DNA of 28,104 nucleotides from DAIMFL01 sp964372215 (GCA_964372215.1 CAYJQC010000045.1:1-28104); one strand, 5' to 3'; positions 13,696 to 21,344 are shown, numbered from the stretch's first letter. Made by a program: numbers and translations. The notes: generated by a model not told the origin, from the sequence alone.

Positions 13696-16062
13696 ATGCC
13701 GCAGGTCGCCGCCATCTCCCAGCAGATCTGGGACATGAAGTACCGCCTCAAGGCCGCCGACGGCGCCCCCGTCGACAAGACCATCGAGGACACCTGGCGG
13801 CGGGTCGCCCGGGCGCTGGCCGCGCCGGAGCAGGACGCCGAGGGCTGGGCCGCGCGGTTCTACCAGGCGATGGAGGATTTCCGCTTCCTGCCGGCCGGCC
13901 GCATCGTCGCCGGCGCCGGCACCGGGCGGAACGTGACGCTGTTCAACTGCTTCGTCATGGGCACCGTCCCCGACGACATGAGCGGCATCTTCGAGCATCT
14001 GCGCGAGGCCGCCCTCACCATGCAGCAGGGCGGCGGCATCGGCTACGACTTCTCGACCCTGCGGCCGCGCGGCGCGCCGGTGAAGGGGGTCGGGGCCGAC
14101 GCCTCCGGCCCGCTCACCTTCATGGATGTGTGGGACGCCATGTGCCGCACCATCATGAGCGCCGGCCACCGGCGCGGCGCCATGATGGCGACCATGCGCT
14201 GCGACCATCCGGACATCGAGGCCTTCATCGAGGCCAAGCGGACCCCGGGCCGCCTGCGCATGTTCAACCTGTCGGTGCTGGTGACCGACGCCTTCATGAC
14301 CGCGGTCAAGGAGGACGCGCCGTGGGAGCTCGAGTTCGGCGGCACCACCTACAAGGTGCTGGCGGCGCGCGAGCTGTGGGACCGCATCATGCGCGCGACC
14401 TACGCCTATGCCGAGCCGGGCGTGATCTTCATCGACCGCATCAACCGCCGCAACAATCTCTATTACGCCGAGACCATCAGCGCCACGAATCCGTGCGGAG
14501 AGCAGCCGCTTCCCCCGTACGGCGCCTGCCTGCTCGGCTCGATCAACCTGCCGATGCTGGTGACCGATCCGTTCGAGGAGAGCGCGGCGCTCGACATGGC
14601 GGCGCTCGAGCGCAACGTGCGGCTCGCCGTGCGCATGATGGACAACGCCATCGACGCCTCGCGCTTCCCGCTGCCGCAGCAGCTTCAGGAGGCGCAGGCC
14701 AAGCGCCGCATCGGCCTCGGCGTCACCGGCCTGGCCGACGCGCTCATCATGTGCCGGGCGCGCTATGGCAGCACCGTGGGCGTTGCCCTGACCGAGACCT
14801 GGATGAAGGCGATCCAGCGCAGCGCCTATCTGGCCTCGACCGAGCTCGCGGCGGAAAAGGGCGCCTTCCCGCTCTACGACGCCGAGAAGTACCTGGCCGG
14901 CGAGACGGTCGGGGAACTCGACGAGGACGTGCGCGACGGTATCGCCCGCCACGGCATCCGCAACGCCCTGCTGACCTCGATCGCACCGACCGGCACCATC
15001 TCGCTGTTCGCCGACAACGTGTCCTCCGGGCTCGAGCCGGTGTTCAGCTTCAAGTACACCCGCAACGTGCTGATGCCCGACGGCAGCCGCGTGAGCGAGG
15101 AGGTGACCGATCACGCCTATCGCCTGTTCCGGCGCCTCAAGGGCGAGACCACGGCGCTGCCGGACTATTTCGTCGACGCCCAGACCCTGACCCCGGCCGA
15201 CCACGTGGTGATGCAGGCGGCGGTGCAGAAATACGTGGATTCCTCGATCTCCAAGACCATCAACTGCCCGGCCGACCTGAAGTTCGAGGCCTTCAAGGAC
15301 GTCTACCTCCAGGCCTACGAGCTCGGCTGCAAGGGCTGCACCACCTATCGCCCGAACGAGGTCACCGGCGCCGTGCTCGAGGTGACGCCGGCGACGAAGC
15401 CCTCGGCCGAGCCCGAGCTGCCGCTCGAGGCGCCGACACCCCGGCCGCAGGACATGTACGAGGCCGGCGGCGTGGTCTACATGACCCAGCCGCTCGACCG
15501 GCCCGAGGCGCTGCCCGGCCACACCTACAAGATCAAGTGGCCGGAGAGCGACCACGCCATCTACATCACCATCAACGACATCGTGCAGGACGGCCGCCGG
15601 CGGCCGTTCGAGGTGTTCATCAACTCCAAGAACATGGAGCACTACGCCTGGACGGTCGGCCTGACCCGCATGATCAGCGCGGTGTTCCGCCGCGGCGGCG
15701 ACGTCTCGTTCGTGGTCGAGGAGCTGAAGGCGGTGTTCGATCCGCGCGGCGGGGTCTGGATGGGCGGGCGCTACGTGCCCTCGCTGCTGGCCGCCATCGG
15801 CGAGGTGATCGAGCAGCACATGATCGCCATCGGCTTCATGCCCGATCCCGGCCGCGAGCGGCACGAGATGGTGGCGGCCCTGGAGCAGAAGGCGATCGCC
15901 GGCCCCGGCCCGGGCGGCGGCGGAGTCGGCAGCAATGGCGGCGGCGGCAGCCACGGCGCGACCGGCCTGCTGCCGCGCTGCCCGAAATGCAGCCAGCCGT
16001 CGCTGATCCGCCAGGAAGGCTGCGACCTCTGCACCTCCTGCGGCTATTCGAAGTGCAGTTGA
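13696..16062 (+). CDS. nrdJ: Class II (adenosylcobalamin-dependent) ribonucleotide reductase
   Basis: Reduces ribonucleotides to deoxyribonucleotides by a cobalamin-generated thiyl radical, independent of oxygen. 788 residues. The redox cysteines are Cys85 (LFNCFVM) and Cys278 (GACLLGSINL). The active-site loop NPCGEQ gives Asn265, radical Cys267 and Glu269. APTGTISLFADNVSSGLEP spans 430-448. A Gly-rich linker near 736-755 leads to a cysteine-rich tail (Cys762, 765, 776, 779, 782, 787) that probably re-reduces the active site. No NrdB-like gene is adjacent, consistent with class II. The ATG has GAGGG about 12 bases upstream. No cobalamin riboswitch was recognised in the leader. Confidence 0.94.
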   Translation: MPQVAAISQQIWDMKYRLKAADGAPVDKTIEDTWRRVARALAAPEQDAEGWAARFYQAMEDFRFLPAGRIVAGAGTGRNVTLFNCFVMGTVPDDMSGIFEHLREAALTMQQGGGIGYDFSTLRPRGAPVKGVGADASGPLTFMDVWDAMCRTIMSAGHRRGAMMATMRCDHPDIEAFIEAKRTPGRLRMFNLSVLVTDAFMTAVKEDAPWELEFGGTTYKVLAARELWDRIMRATYAYAEPGVIFIDRINRRNNLYYAETISATNPCGEQPLPPYGACLLGSINLPMLVTDPFEESAALDMAALERNVRLAVRMMDNAIDASRFPLPQQLQEAQAKRRIGLGVTGLADALIMCRARYGSTVGVALTETWMKAIQRSAYLASTELAAEKGAFPLYDAEKYLAGETVGELDEDVRDGIARHGIRNALLTSIAPTGTISLFADNVSSGLEPVFSFKYTRNVLMPDGSRVSEEVTDHAYRLFRRLKGETTALPDYFVDAQTLTPADHVVMQAAVQKYVDSSISKTINCPADLKFEAFKDVYLQAYELGCKGCTTYRPNEVTGAVLEVTPATKPSAEPELPLEAPTPRPQDMYEAGGVVYMTQPLDRPEALPGHTYKIKWPESDHAIYITINDIVQDGRRRPFEVFINSKNMEHYAWTVGLTRMISAVFRRGGDVSFVVEELKAVFDPRGGVWMGGRYVPSLLAAIGEVIEQHMIAIGFMPDPGRERHEMVAALEQKAIAGPGPGGGGVGSNGGGGSHGATGLLPRCPKCSQPSLIRQEGCDLCTSCGYSKCS

Positions 16063-16145
16063 GCGGCTTCCCCAAGCCATTCGCTGCATACTTATACGGA
16101 TGGCAAGCGAGCTTGTAACGACCTATTAGCGCGACTTGACCAGAT

Positions 16146-16199
16146 AACGATATATTCCGCGTTGCGGCGTTGCGAATTCCATTCGTCCGTGTTATCGTT
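16146..16199. repeat. Small inverted repeat in the nrdJ/islet gap
   Basis: AACGATA (16146-16152) and TATCGTT (16193-16199) form 7-bp inverted arms 40 bp apart in an AT-richer stretch just upstream of the gene at 16238. It could be an operator for that gene. The rest of 16063-16237 shows nothing else recognisable. Confidence 0.3.
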
Positions 16200-16237
16200 T
16201 TCGGAAGTTGCCCAGATTTGGGGAAGGAAGCCCGGAC

Positions 16238-17011
16238 ATGCGTGATCAGATCGTCGTCGAACAAGAGAATGGCGGAGCCACGGGCCTGCCCAACGGGCGA
16301 AAGCGCGAGCGGTCACTCATCGAGTTCCCCTATACCGACCTAGAGAGAGCCGTGGAATTGGCGCGCGCTCTTCATGGGGAAGGCGGGCGTGCCAAAATCA
16401 GTCAAACCGCGCTTGCAGTTGCGATGAACCAATCCGTATCTGGCGGAACGTTTCGCGGCCGCCTATCGGCTGCGAAGATGTTCGGCCTGATTGGAACCGA
16501 ACAGGCGCAAGTCTGGCTGGAGCCAATTGGGCTGCGCATATTGGATAGTACGACCGATGCGGCGGCCAAGGCCGAGGCGTTTCTCAGGATTCCCCTCTAT
16601 GCCGCAATGTTCGAGCGATATAACGGCCACCCGCTACCACCTCCTGTAGCGATTGAGCGACAAATGGAGTCGCTGGGCGTGCCACCTAAGCAGAAAGAGC
16701 GTGCGCGCCAAGCCTTCTCCTCCTCGGCCACCTACGCCAACTTCATCGCTCACAATGGAAGATTCAGTAAACCGACTCAGCTTGCCACTTCGCCCGCACT
16801 ACCGGTCGAACACGGGAAGAATGAGGGGGCGAGATCGGGTGAAGTCGGCAGAGGAGGTGGAAGTAAGAGCGACGCTCCCTCAATTCCTTTGGAGTACCAG
16901 CTCATCGACCTATTGAAGCGGCAGGAAATTGGTGACGAAGAGCGCAAAGCTGTTTGGACACTCATTCAGTTTTTGGCGGGTGGTGCGTCGGCAGACCAGG
17001 ACGCAGCCTGA
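16238..17011 (+). CDS. Protein of unknown function, possibly winged-helix
   Basis: 257 residues from ATG 16238, which follows GGGAAGGAAG; a TTG 30 bases earlier is less likely. I do not recognise a named family. Residues about 25-145 (EFPYTDLERAVELARALH, then SQTALAVAMNQSVSGGTFRGR and AAKMFGLIGT) look like a winged helix, as in small hypothetical proteins with a FPYxDLExAIExA start. A conserved-looking segment PPKQKERARQAFSSSATYANF follows near 152-172. A Gly/Ser-rich linker (about 190-215) leads to a short C-terminal helical domain (EYQLIDLLKRQEIGDEERKAVW). GC is lower than its neighbours, and the gene stands alone between nrdJ and a hairpin, which suggests acquired DNA. A DNA-binding role is only inferred. 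Confidence 0.75.
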   Translation: MRDQIVVEQENGGATGLPNGRKRERSLIEFPYTDLERAVELARALHGEGGRAKISQTALAVAMNQSVSGGTFRGRLSAAKMFGLIGTEQAQVWLEPIGLRILDSTTDAAAKAEAFLRIPLYAAMFERYNGHPLPPPVAIERQMESLGVPPKQKERARQAFSSSATYANFIAHNGRFSKPTQLATSPALPVEHGKNEGARSGEVGRGGGSKSDAPSIPLEYQLIDLLKRQEIGDEERKAVWTLIQFLAGGASADQDAA

Positions 17012-17021
17012 CTAAGCATTA

Positions 17022-17048
17022 GGGCCACGGAATGTGACTCCGTGGCCC
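17022..17048 (+). terminator. Hairpin terminator after the islet gene
   Basis: Perfect 10-bp stem GGGCCACGGA (17022-17031) / TCCGTGGCCC (17039-17048) with a 7-nt loop, starting 10 bp after the stop at 17011. The downstream T tract is weak (ATTTA), so it may act as a terminator or as an mRNA 3'-end stabiliser. Confidence 0.6.
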
Positions 17049-17148
17049 ATTTAGGCGGTTGGCAACCGCTGCCTCTAGGCCGGCGTCGGACCGGAGAAAG
17101 GCAGGTACTCAGTGCGAAAAGTTCGCGCGTTGAAAGCGTCGCGGTGTG

Positions 17149-17182
17149 TCACGCCATGAGGGTAGCCGCCCTGATGGCGTGA
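17149..17182. repeat. Strong hairpin upstream of the 47-residue gene
   Basis: TCACGCCAT (17149-17157) pairs with ATGGCGTGA (17174-17182), and AGGG (17159-17162) pairs with CCCT (17169-17172), leaving a 6-nt loop and one G.G mismatch: 13 pairs in 34 bases. The 303-bp gap 17012-17314 has no convincing ORF; besides the terminator and this hairpin I see nothing certain. The hairpin may belong to the leader of the small gene or to an uncharacterised small RNA. Confidence 0.5.
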
Positions 17183-17314
17183 CCACCGCCGTATTTGTAT
17201 GTTCCCTGGCGAGTTCTGTCAAGAGATTCAATGCGTTAACGCAGACAGAATCATCGAAAGGCCGTTCTCTCAGGAGCTTGTCGAAGTCATCTATCGTTCG
17301 TTATGGAGAACAGC

Positions 17315-17458
17315 ATGCCCACGAAGCAGTCCTCTAGCAAGACGTCATCGATTGCCGGAAAGGTGCTGTCCACCGGCAAGGCAACTCAGAAGCAGGCGGC
17401 CACGCTTGCCGCATCAGTCCTGGCCCAGGATGAAAAGAAGGGTCAGAGCAAGAAGTAG
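17315..17458 (+). CDS. 47-residue Lys/Ser/Ala-rich small protein
   Basis: An intact short ORF: ATG 17315 to TAG 17456-17458, with a ribosome-binding site GGAGA at 17305-17309 spaced five bases from the ATG. The product starts MPTKQSSSKTSSIAGKVLST and continues with GKATQKQAATLAASVLAQ before a Lys-rich end (DEKKGQSKK). It is basic and probably one or two amphipathic helices, with no membrane segment. The pattern of Ser/Thr/Lys-rich head, SxAGKVLxxGKAT and AxxLAASVLAQ resembles short uncharacterised proteobacterial proteins often found on accessory DNA. The function is unknown; nucleic-acid binding is only a guess from charge. Confidence 0.68.
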   Translation: MPTKQSSSKTSSIAGKVLSTGKATQKQAATLAASVLAQDEKKGQSKK

Positions 17459-17630
17459 TAGTAACACCCTTCTGGCTCTGGAGATTAAGCAACTAAGCAC
17501 GCAGGTATCTGAAAGGAATCGGATGCCTGCGCGCATTTTGAGATGGGTAGTCGCCGCTTTGCCATCGGCTGCTGGCCTTGCAGTTGGTCCAGTTTGCTCG
17601 CATCATGTATTTATACGGCATCATCGCGCC

Positions 17631-17674
17631 GGCCATCCGACTCGGGTCGGACCAGCCACGCCGATCGGATGGCC
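17631..17674. repeat. Inverted repeat before the gene at 17708
   Basis: Perfect 10-bp arms GGCCATCCGA (17631-17640) and TCGGATGGCC (17665-17674) with a 24-nt loop, ending 20 bp before the AGGAGG ribosome-binding site of the next gene. It may be an mRNA leader structure or an operator. The rest of 17459-17707 shows no gene. Confidence 0.45.
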
Positions 17675-17707
17675 CCGCGGGTCTCACCTGGAACAGGAGG
17701 CACCCCC

Positions 17708-18346
17708 ATGGCCAACACGATGACGGCAGGACCCACGGGCGCCGGCGCGCCGCGCGAGGTGGTCGGGGTGTTCCAGGGCGAGGCGACCCTGCGCGCCGCC
17801 GCCGACGCCCTGCTGATCGCCGGCTTCGACCGCGCCTCCCTGAGCCTGCTGGCCGGCCACGCCGAGGTGGTGGCGCGGCTCGGCCATGACAGCGACAGCG
17901 TCGCCGAGCTGGAGGACGATCCGGGGGTGCCGACCCGGCACTATGTCGGCATCGATTCCCGGATCGAGGGCGAGGCGGCGATCGTCGGCGGGCTGGTCTA
18001 TGTCGGCGCGATCGTGGCGGCCGGAATCGTGGTCGCGGCCGGCGGCAGCGCGCTCGCCGCGCTGATCGCCGCGGCGATCACCGGCGCCGTTGCCGGCGCG
18101 GCCGGCTATGGGCTGGTGCGCCTGCTGGAACGGCGCCACCGCCGCCACCTGATGGAGCAGATCGAGCGCGGCGGCATCCCGCTCTGGGTCCATGCCGACG
18201 ATCCCGCCCACGAGCGGCGGGCGCTCGAGATCCTGCAGCGCCACGGCGCCGACCATGTGCACGCCCATGAGCGGCCGCGCACCGCCTTCGACCGCATGGG
18301 CGGCGAATCCTACCAGCTCAGCTTCATGCGGGCGCTCGGCATGTAG
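17708..18346 (+). CDS. Glycine-rich two-helix membrane protein, stress-protein-like
   Basis: 212 residues from ATG 17708 with an excellent AGGAGG (17695-17700) seven bases upstream. The N-terminal domain (about 15-60, VVGVFQGEATLRAAADALL) looks like the ferredoxin-like fold of proteins related to general stress protein 17M. Two Gly/Ala-rich hydrophobic segments follow (about 92-112 and 115-135), then a basic RRHRRH patch and a C-terminal domain (LWVHADDPAHERRALEILQRHGADHVHAHE) that again resembles an alpha/beta flip-type domain. The family is common in alphaproteobacteria without defined function. It is convergent with the ChaC gene. Confidence 0.8.
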   Translation: MANTMTAGPTGAGAPREVVGVFQGEATLRAAADALLIAGFDRASLSLLAGHAEVVARLGHDSDSVAELEDDPGVPTRHYVGIDSRIEGEAAIVGGLVYVGAIVAAGIVVAAGGSALAALIAAAITGAVAGAAGYGLVRLLERRHRRHLMEQIERGGIPLWVHADDPAHERRALEILQRHGADHVHAHERPRTAFDRMGGESYQLSFMRALGM

Positions 18347-18371
18347 GCGACGGCCGCTGCGTGACAAGGCC

Positions 18372-18395
18372 GGCGGGGGCTAACCTATCCCCGCC
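18372..18395. terminator. Possible bidirectional terminator hairpin
   Basis: GGCGGGG (18372-18378) and CCCCGCC (18389-18395) form a 7-bp GC stem between the convergent genes at 17708-18346 and 18380-19003. It overlaps the last codons of the latter and there is no T run, so the call is weak. Confidence 0.3.
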
Positions 18396-19003
18396 TGTGT
18401 CTCGACCGCCCGGAGCAGGCGGTGCAGGGCGCCCTCGGCGATGCCGAGTTCGTCGAGATGGCGCACCGTGTTCTCGATGTAGTCGAGATTGCTGCCGGCG
18501 CTGCCGTGGCCCTGCAGGATGTGGCGGATCAGCTCGGCCTCGGACAGCTTGCCGGCATACTGCTCGTGGCCGCGATCGGCGAGATAGGTGGCGGCGCGCA
18601 GCTTGCCGTCCGCCGTCTCCACCGCGACCCAGCGCGGCTCGTAGACCCCGGAGATCATCTCGCGGCCATGCAGGTAGTCGGCGACCGACGGCCCGTCATC
18701 GGCGGCCACCAGGAAGGCGCGACCGCGGCAGGCGCCGCCGCGGTCGAGGCCGAGCACCAGTCCGGGCTTCTCGCGCGTCCCGCGATAGTGCTGCGAAAAG
18801 ACGCAGAAGGCGCGGTGCCAGCCGCGCAGCAGGGCCGGCCGGCAGTCGAGATAGGGAAAGCCCGGCCGCCACATCAGCGAGCCGTAGCCGAACACCCAGA
18901 AATCCGCGCCCGCCGGCAGCGCCAGCCGGCGGGCGTCGATCAGCCGGCGCTCCGCCGCGCTGCCCTCGACCACCTTGCCGATGGGTTGCCTGCGCTTCGC
19001 CAT
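18380..19003 (-). CDS. chaC: ChaC-type glutathione-specific gamma-glutamylcyclotransferase
   Basis: Predicted to cleave glutathione to 5-oxoproline and Cys-Gly in the cytoplasm. 207 residues from ATG 19003. The substrate-binding glycine loop VFGYGSLMW is at 37-45, and the catalytic glutamate is Glu115 in YLHGREMISGVY. Other ChaC hallmarks are the GWHRAFCVFSQHYRGT block (61-76) and EKPGLVLGLDRGG. The C-terminal part, SNLDYIENTVRHLDELGI, is also typical. The gene begins 8 bp after the stop of the EamA transporter gene, so the two are probably co-transcribed. Confidence 0.92.
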   Translation of the reverse strand: MAKRRQPIGKVVEGSAAERRLIDARRLALPAGADFWVFGYGSLMWRPGFPYLDCRPALLRGWHRAFCVFSQHYRGTREKPGLVLGLDRGGACRGRAFLVAADDGPSVADYLHGREMISGVYEPRWVAVETADGKLRAATYLADRGHEQYAGKLSEAELIRHILQGHGSAGSNLDYIENTVRHLDELGIAEGALHRLLRAVETQAGIG

Positions 19004-19011
19004 GGGGTCCC

Positions 19012-19899
19012 TCAGCGCCGCATGACCAGCGCCACCCCGAGCGCGGTCAGCGCCATGCCGGCCAGCGCGGTGGCGTGCAGCACCTCGTCGAAGATCACAT
19101 AGGCCTCGACCGCCACCACCGGCGGCACCAGGTAGAACAGGCTCGCCACCTTGGCCGCGGCGCCGCGCCGGATCAGCCAGTTCAGCAGGGTGACCGCGCC
19201 GAACGACAGCATCACCACCAGCCAGGCGACGGCGAGGATGAACTCGGGCGTCAGGCGCACCACGCCGGTCTCGAACAACAGGGCCGGCGGCACCATCGCC
19301 AGGGTCGCCGCCGCATACTGGATCACGCCGCCGCTGCGCCAGTCCATGGTGCTGCAGAACCGCTTCTGGTAGAGCGTTGCGACGGTGATGCCGACGAGCG
19401 ACAGGAACGAGAAGCCGTAGCCCCAGAGCGGCGCCTCGCCCAGCCCGAGCTTGTTCCACAGCACCAGGGTGACCCCGGCGAAGCCGAGCAGGAGCCCGAG
19501 CCACTGGCGCCGGCTGACCCGTTCTCCCAGGAACGGCCCGACCACGGTGGCGGTCAGCAGCGGCTGCAGGCCGACGATCAGCGCCGCCACCCCGGCCGAC
19601 ACGCCGGCGCCCATCGCCGCGAAGGTGCCGCCGAGATAGGTGCCGTGCATCAGCACGCCGACGACAGCGATATGACCCGCCGCCTTGAGGTCGCGCGGCC
19701 AGGGCGCGCCGGTCGCGAGCGCAACCACCAGCATCAGCGCGGTGACGATGGCGAAGCGCCAGGACAGGAAGGTGAAGGCCTCGGCATAGGGCAGCCCCAT
19801 CTTCGCGAAGATGAAGCCGGTGCTCCACAGGAACACGAACAGGCCGGGCGTCGTGGCCCGCCAGACGCGGCTGGCCGGCGTGGCATCGGAAGCGGTCAT
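19012..19899 (-). CDS. EamA/DMT-superfamily transporter
   Basis: 295 residues, nearly all hydrophobic, with about ten membrane helices arranged as two repeated five-helix EamA units. The first half has the typical FLWSTGFIFAKMGL start and WRFAIVTALML. The second half begins around the loop after GFAGVTLVLWNKLG and ends LTALGVALVMRR. Members export amino acids, amino-acid derivatives or metabolites; the substrate cannot be predicted. It is first in a two-gene unit with the ChaC gene, so a thiol- or glutathione-related substrate is conceivable but unproven. The ATG at 19899 borders a repeat-filled intergenic region. Confidence 0.9.
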   Translation of the reverse strand: MTASDATPASRVWRATTPGLFVFLWSTGFIFAKMGLPYAEAFTFLSWRFAIVTALMLVVALATGAPWPRDLKAAGHIAVVGVLMHGTYLGGTFAAMGAGVSAGVAALIVGLQPLLTATVVGPFLGERVSRRQWLGLLLGFAGVTLVLWNKLGLGEAPLWGYGFSFLSLVGITVATLYQKRFCSTMDWRSGGVIQYAAATLAMVPPALLFETGVVRLTPEFILAVAWLVVMLSFGAVTLLNWLIRRGAAAKVASLFYLVPPVVAVEAYVIFDEVLHATALAGMALTALGVALVMRR

Positions 19900-19931
19900 G
19901 GTCTGGTGCGAAGTGGCGGTCGCGGCATCCT

Positions 19932-19989
19932 AGACCAAGATCGCCCCGGATTGAATCGATCCGAGGCGTGAGTCTTGGTCTGCCTTTTT
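19932..19989. repeat. Long palindromic repeat module with adjacent T5
   Basis: AGACCAAGA (19932-19940) pairs with TCTTGGTCT (19973-19981). Inside, CGCC (19942-19945) pairs with GGCG (19965-19968) and CGGAT (19947-19951) with ATCCG (19959-19963). TTTTT follows at 19985-19989. It resembles a terminator, but no plus-strand gene ends here; both flanking genes start away from it. A dispersed repeat is the better reading. It is the first of three modules that fill 19900-20219. Confidence 0.65.
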
Positions 19990-19995
19990 GAAGTT

Positions 19996-20045
19996 AGAGC
20001 ATGATTCAGGGATCGCAGTGTTCCCGTGCGATCCGACCATGCTCT
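19996..20045. repeat. Dispersed palindrome, copy 1
   Basis: Outer arms AGAGCATG (19996-20003) / CATGCTCT (20038-20045) and inner arms GGATCGCA (20010-20017) / TGCGATCC (20027-20034). The same plan, with a shared CATGAT...GGATCGCA...TGCGATC...CATG core, recurs at 24915-24957. Alphaproteobacterial genomes often carry intergenic repeats beginning AGAGCATGAT. Confidence 0.7.
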
Positions 20046-20095
20046 CGCAGGGGGAGGGGACGAAGCAAGGCCGCCCTGGTCCAGCGGCCAGGCCC

Positions 20096-20142
20096 GCATG
20101 CTTCGACAGGCTCAGCATGAGGGCCTCACCCGGAGCCTGTCG
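20096..20142. repeat. REP-like palindrome
   Basis: CGACAGGCTC (20104-20113) and GAGCCTGTCG (20133-20142) are perfect 10-bp inverted arms. The left part, CTTCGACAGGCTCAGCATGA, is a variant of a repeat recognised in many proteobacterial genomes (CTTCGACA(A/G)GCTCAG-ATGAGG). It is the third module of the repeat stack. Confidence 0.65.
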
Positions 20143-20219
20143 ATGGGTGAGGTTCGAGACGTCGGAAACCCCGGCCGATGCTATGCTGGCGCCCTGCATT
20201 CATTGCCGACCGAGCCGCC

Positions 20220-21266
20220 ATGCGCCGTGCCATCGTCATCGCCGCCGTCGCCGTGCTGGCCGCCGTCGCCGGCTATGCCGTCTATTGGCACGCCGCCGCG
20301 AACACCCTCGCCGAGGGCATCGCGCGCTGGGCCGAGCAGCGCCGCGCCGAGGGCTACGAGGTTTCCTATGCCGGCCCCGACATCGGCGGCTTTCCGTTCC
20401 GGCTCGCGGCGCGGCTCGCCGATCCCGTGATCGCCGGCCCGCCGGATGCCGAGCCCTGGCGCTGGCAGGGGCCGGAACTGACCCTGCGGGCGCGGCCCTG
20501 GACGCCGCTCGATGCCGAGGCGTTCGCGCCCGGGCGCCACGATCTCGAATTCGGCGCCGGCGGCGCCGCCCGCCATGTCGTGCTCGACGCCCGCGCGGCG
20601 AGCGGCCGGGCGAGCTTCGGCACCGACGGCCGCCTCGGCGAGGCCGAAGCGATCCTGGGCGACCTGCTGGTGGTCGAGGACAGCGCACCGGACCGCAGCC
20701 TGGTCGCCGAGAGCGCGCGGCTGCGGATCCTACCGGCGGCCAATCCCGGCACCGACCACACCAAGCCGAGCCTCGGCTTCGAGATCGCGCTCGCCGGCGT
20801 CGTGCTGCCGCCGGACGCGGCGACACCGCTTGGCCGCGAGGTCCAGAAGCTGGAGCTCGACGGCGCCGTGATGGGCCGGATTCCCGGCCATGTCCCGGCG
20901 CTCAGCGACGGTCTCGCCGCCTGGCGCGACGACGGCGGCACCTTGGAACTGAGCCGCATCGTCGGCTACTGGGGGCCCTTGGTGGTGACCGGCACCGGCA
21001 CCTTCGCGCTCGACTCCGCGCTGCAGCCGATCGGCGCCCTGTCGACCACGCTCAGCGGTCACGAGGCGGCGATCGACGCGCTGGTGGCGAGCGGCACGGT
21101 CGGCCCGCGCGACGGGAGTCTCGCCAAGATCGTGCTGGCCGTGCTGGCCCGGCCCTCGCCGGTCGACGGCGAGCCGGAGCTGACCGCGCCGATCACCCTG
21201 CAGGACGGCGCGCTCTGGGTCGGGCCGGCCAAGCTGCTGCGCCTGCCGCGCATCGAGTGGCGGTGA
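20220..21266 (+). CDS. DUF2125 family protein
   Basis: 348 residues from ATG 20220; an in-frame ATG at 20178 would add 14 residues before the signal anchor and is less likely. An N-terminal hydrophobic anchor or signal (about 4-22, IVIAAVAVLAAVAGYAVYW) precedes a long beta-rich region. The segment YEVSYAGPDIGGFPFRLAARLADP (about 43-66) is the clearest DUF2125 signature. The protein is probably periplasmic or inner-membrane-anchored; the function is unknown. A TATGCT (20182-20187) about 33 bp upstream could be the -10 of its promoter, but no good -35 is seen. The gene is flanked by the repeat stack and the toxin-antitoxin pair. Confidence 0.88.
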   Translation: MRRAIVIAAVAVLAAVAGYAVYWHAAANTLAEGIARWAEQRRAEGYEVSYAGPDIGGFPFRLAARLADPVIAGPPDAEPWRWQGPELTLRARPWTPLDAEAFAPGRHDLEFGAGGAARHVVLDARAASGRASFGTDGRLGEAEAILGDLLVVEDSAPDRSLVAESARLRILPAANPGTDHTKPSLGFEIALAGVVLPPDAATPLGREVQKLELDGAVMGRIPGHVPALSDGLAAWRDDGGTLELSRIVGYWGPLVVTGTGTFALDSALQPIGALSTTLSGHEAAIDALVASGTVGPRDGSLAKIVLAVLARPSPVDGEPELTAPITLQDGALWVGPAKLLRLPRIEWR

Positions 21267-21306
21267 AAGTCGGTCGGGACCGGGCTGGAAGCACGATCTT
21301 TGCGGC

Positions 21307-21335
21307 TTGGCAAATTATATAAATTAATATATAAT
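21307..21335 (+). promoter_or_regulatory. Promoter of the toxin-antitoxin operon
   Basis: TTGGCA (21307-21312), exactly 17 bp, then TATAAT (21330-21335): a near-consensus sigma70 promoter in an AT-rich island within GC-rich DNA. The predicted transcription start, about 7 bases after the -10, is near 21342, only about 3 bases before the toxin ATG at 21345. Confidence 0.8.
21314..21335. promoter_or_regulatory. Candidate operator overlapping the promoter
   Basis: Perfect 7-bp inverted arms ATTATAT (21314-21320) and ATATAAT (21329-21335) with an 8-bp spacer cover the promoter spacer and the whole -10. This is the place expected for autorepression by the XRE antitoxin. AT-richness makes a chance palindrome more likely than usual. 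Confidence 0.55.
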
Positions 21336-21344
21336 CGGCCCTGC

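Noticed and set aside
13417..16089. 890-codon open frame on the minus strand across nrdJ
   Set aside because: It is a shadow of nrdJ in GC-rich DNA: the translation is Ala/Gly/His/Arg-rich with no domain, while the plus-strand frame has every class II reductase motif.
16086..17620. Direct repeats flanking the islet (TTATACGG near 16090 and 17611)
   Set aside because: Only 8 bases are shared and the flanks differ; within chance expectation for AT-richer DNA.
19932..19989. Rho-independent terminator
   Set aside because: Hairpin plus T5 fits in form, but no plus-strand transcript is expected to end there, and the reverse strand lacks a T run after the stem.
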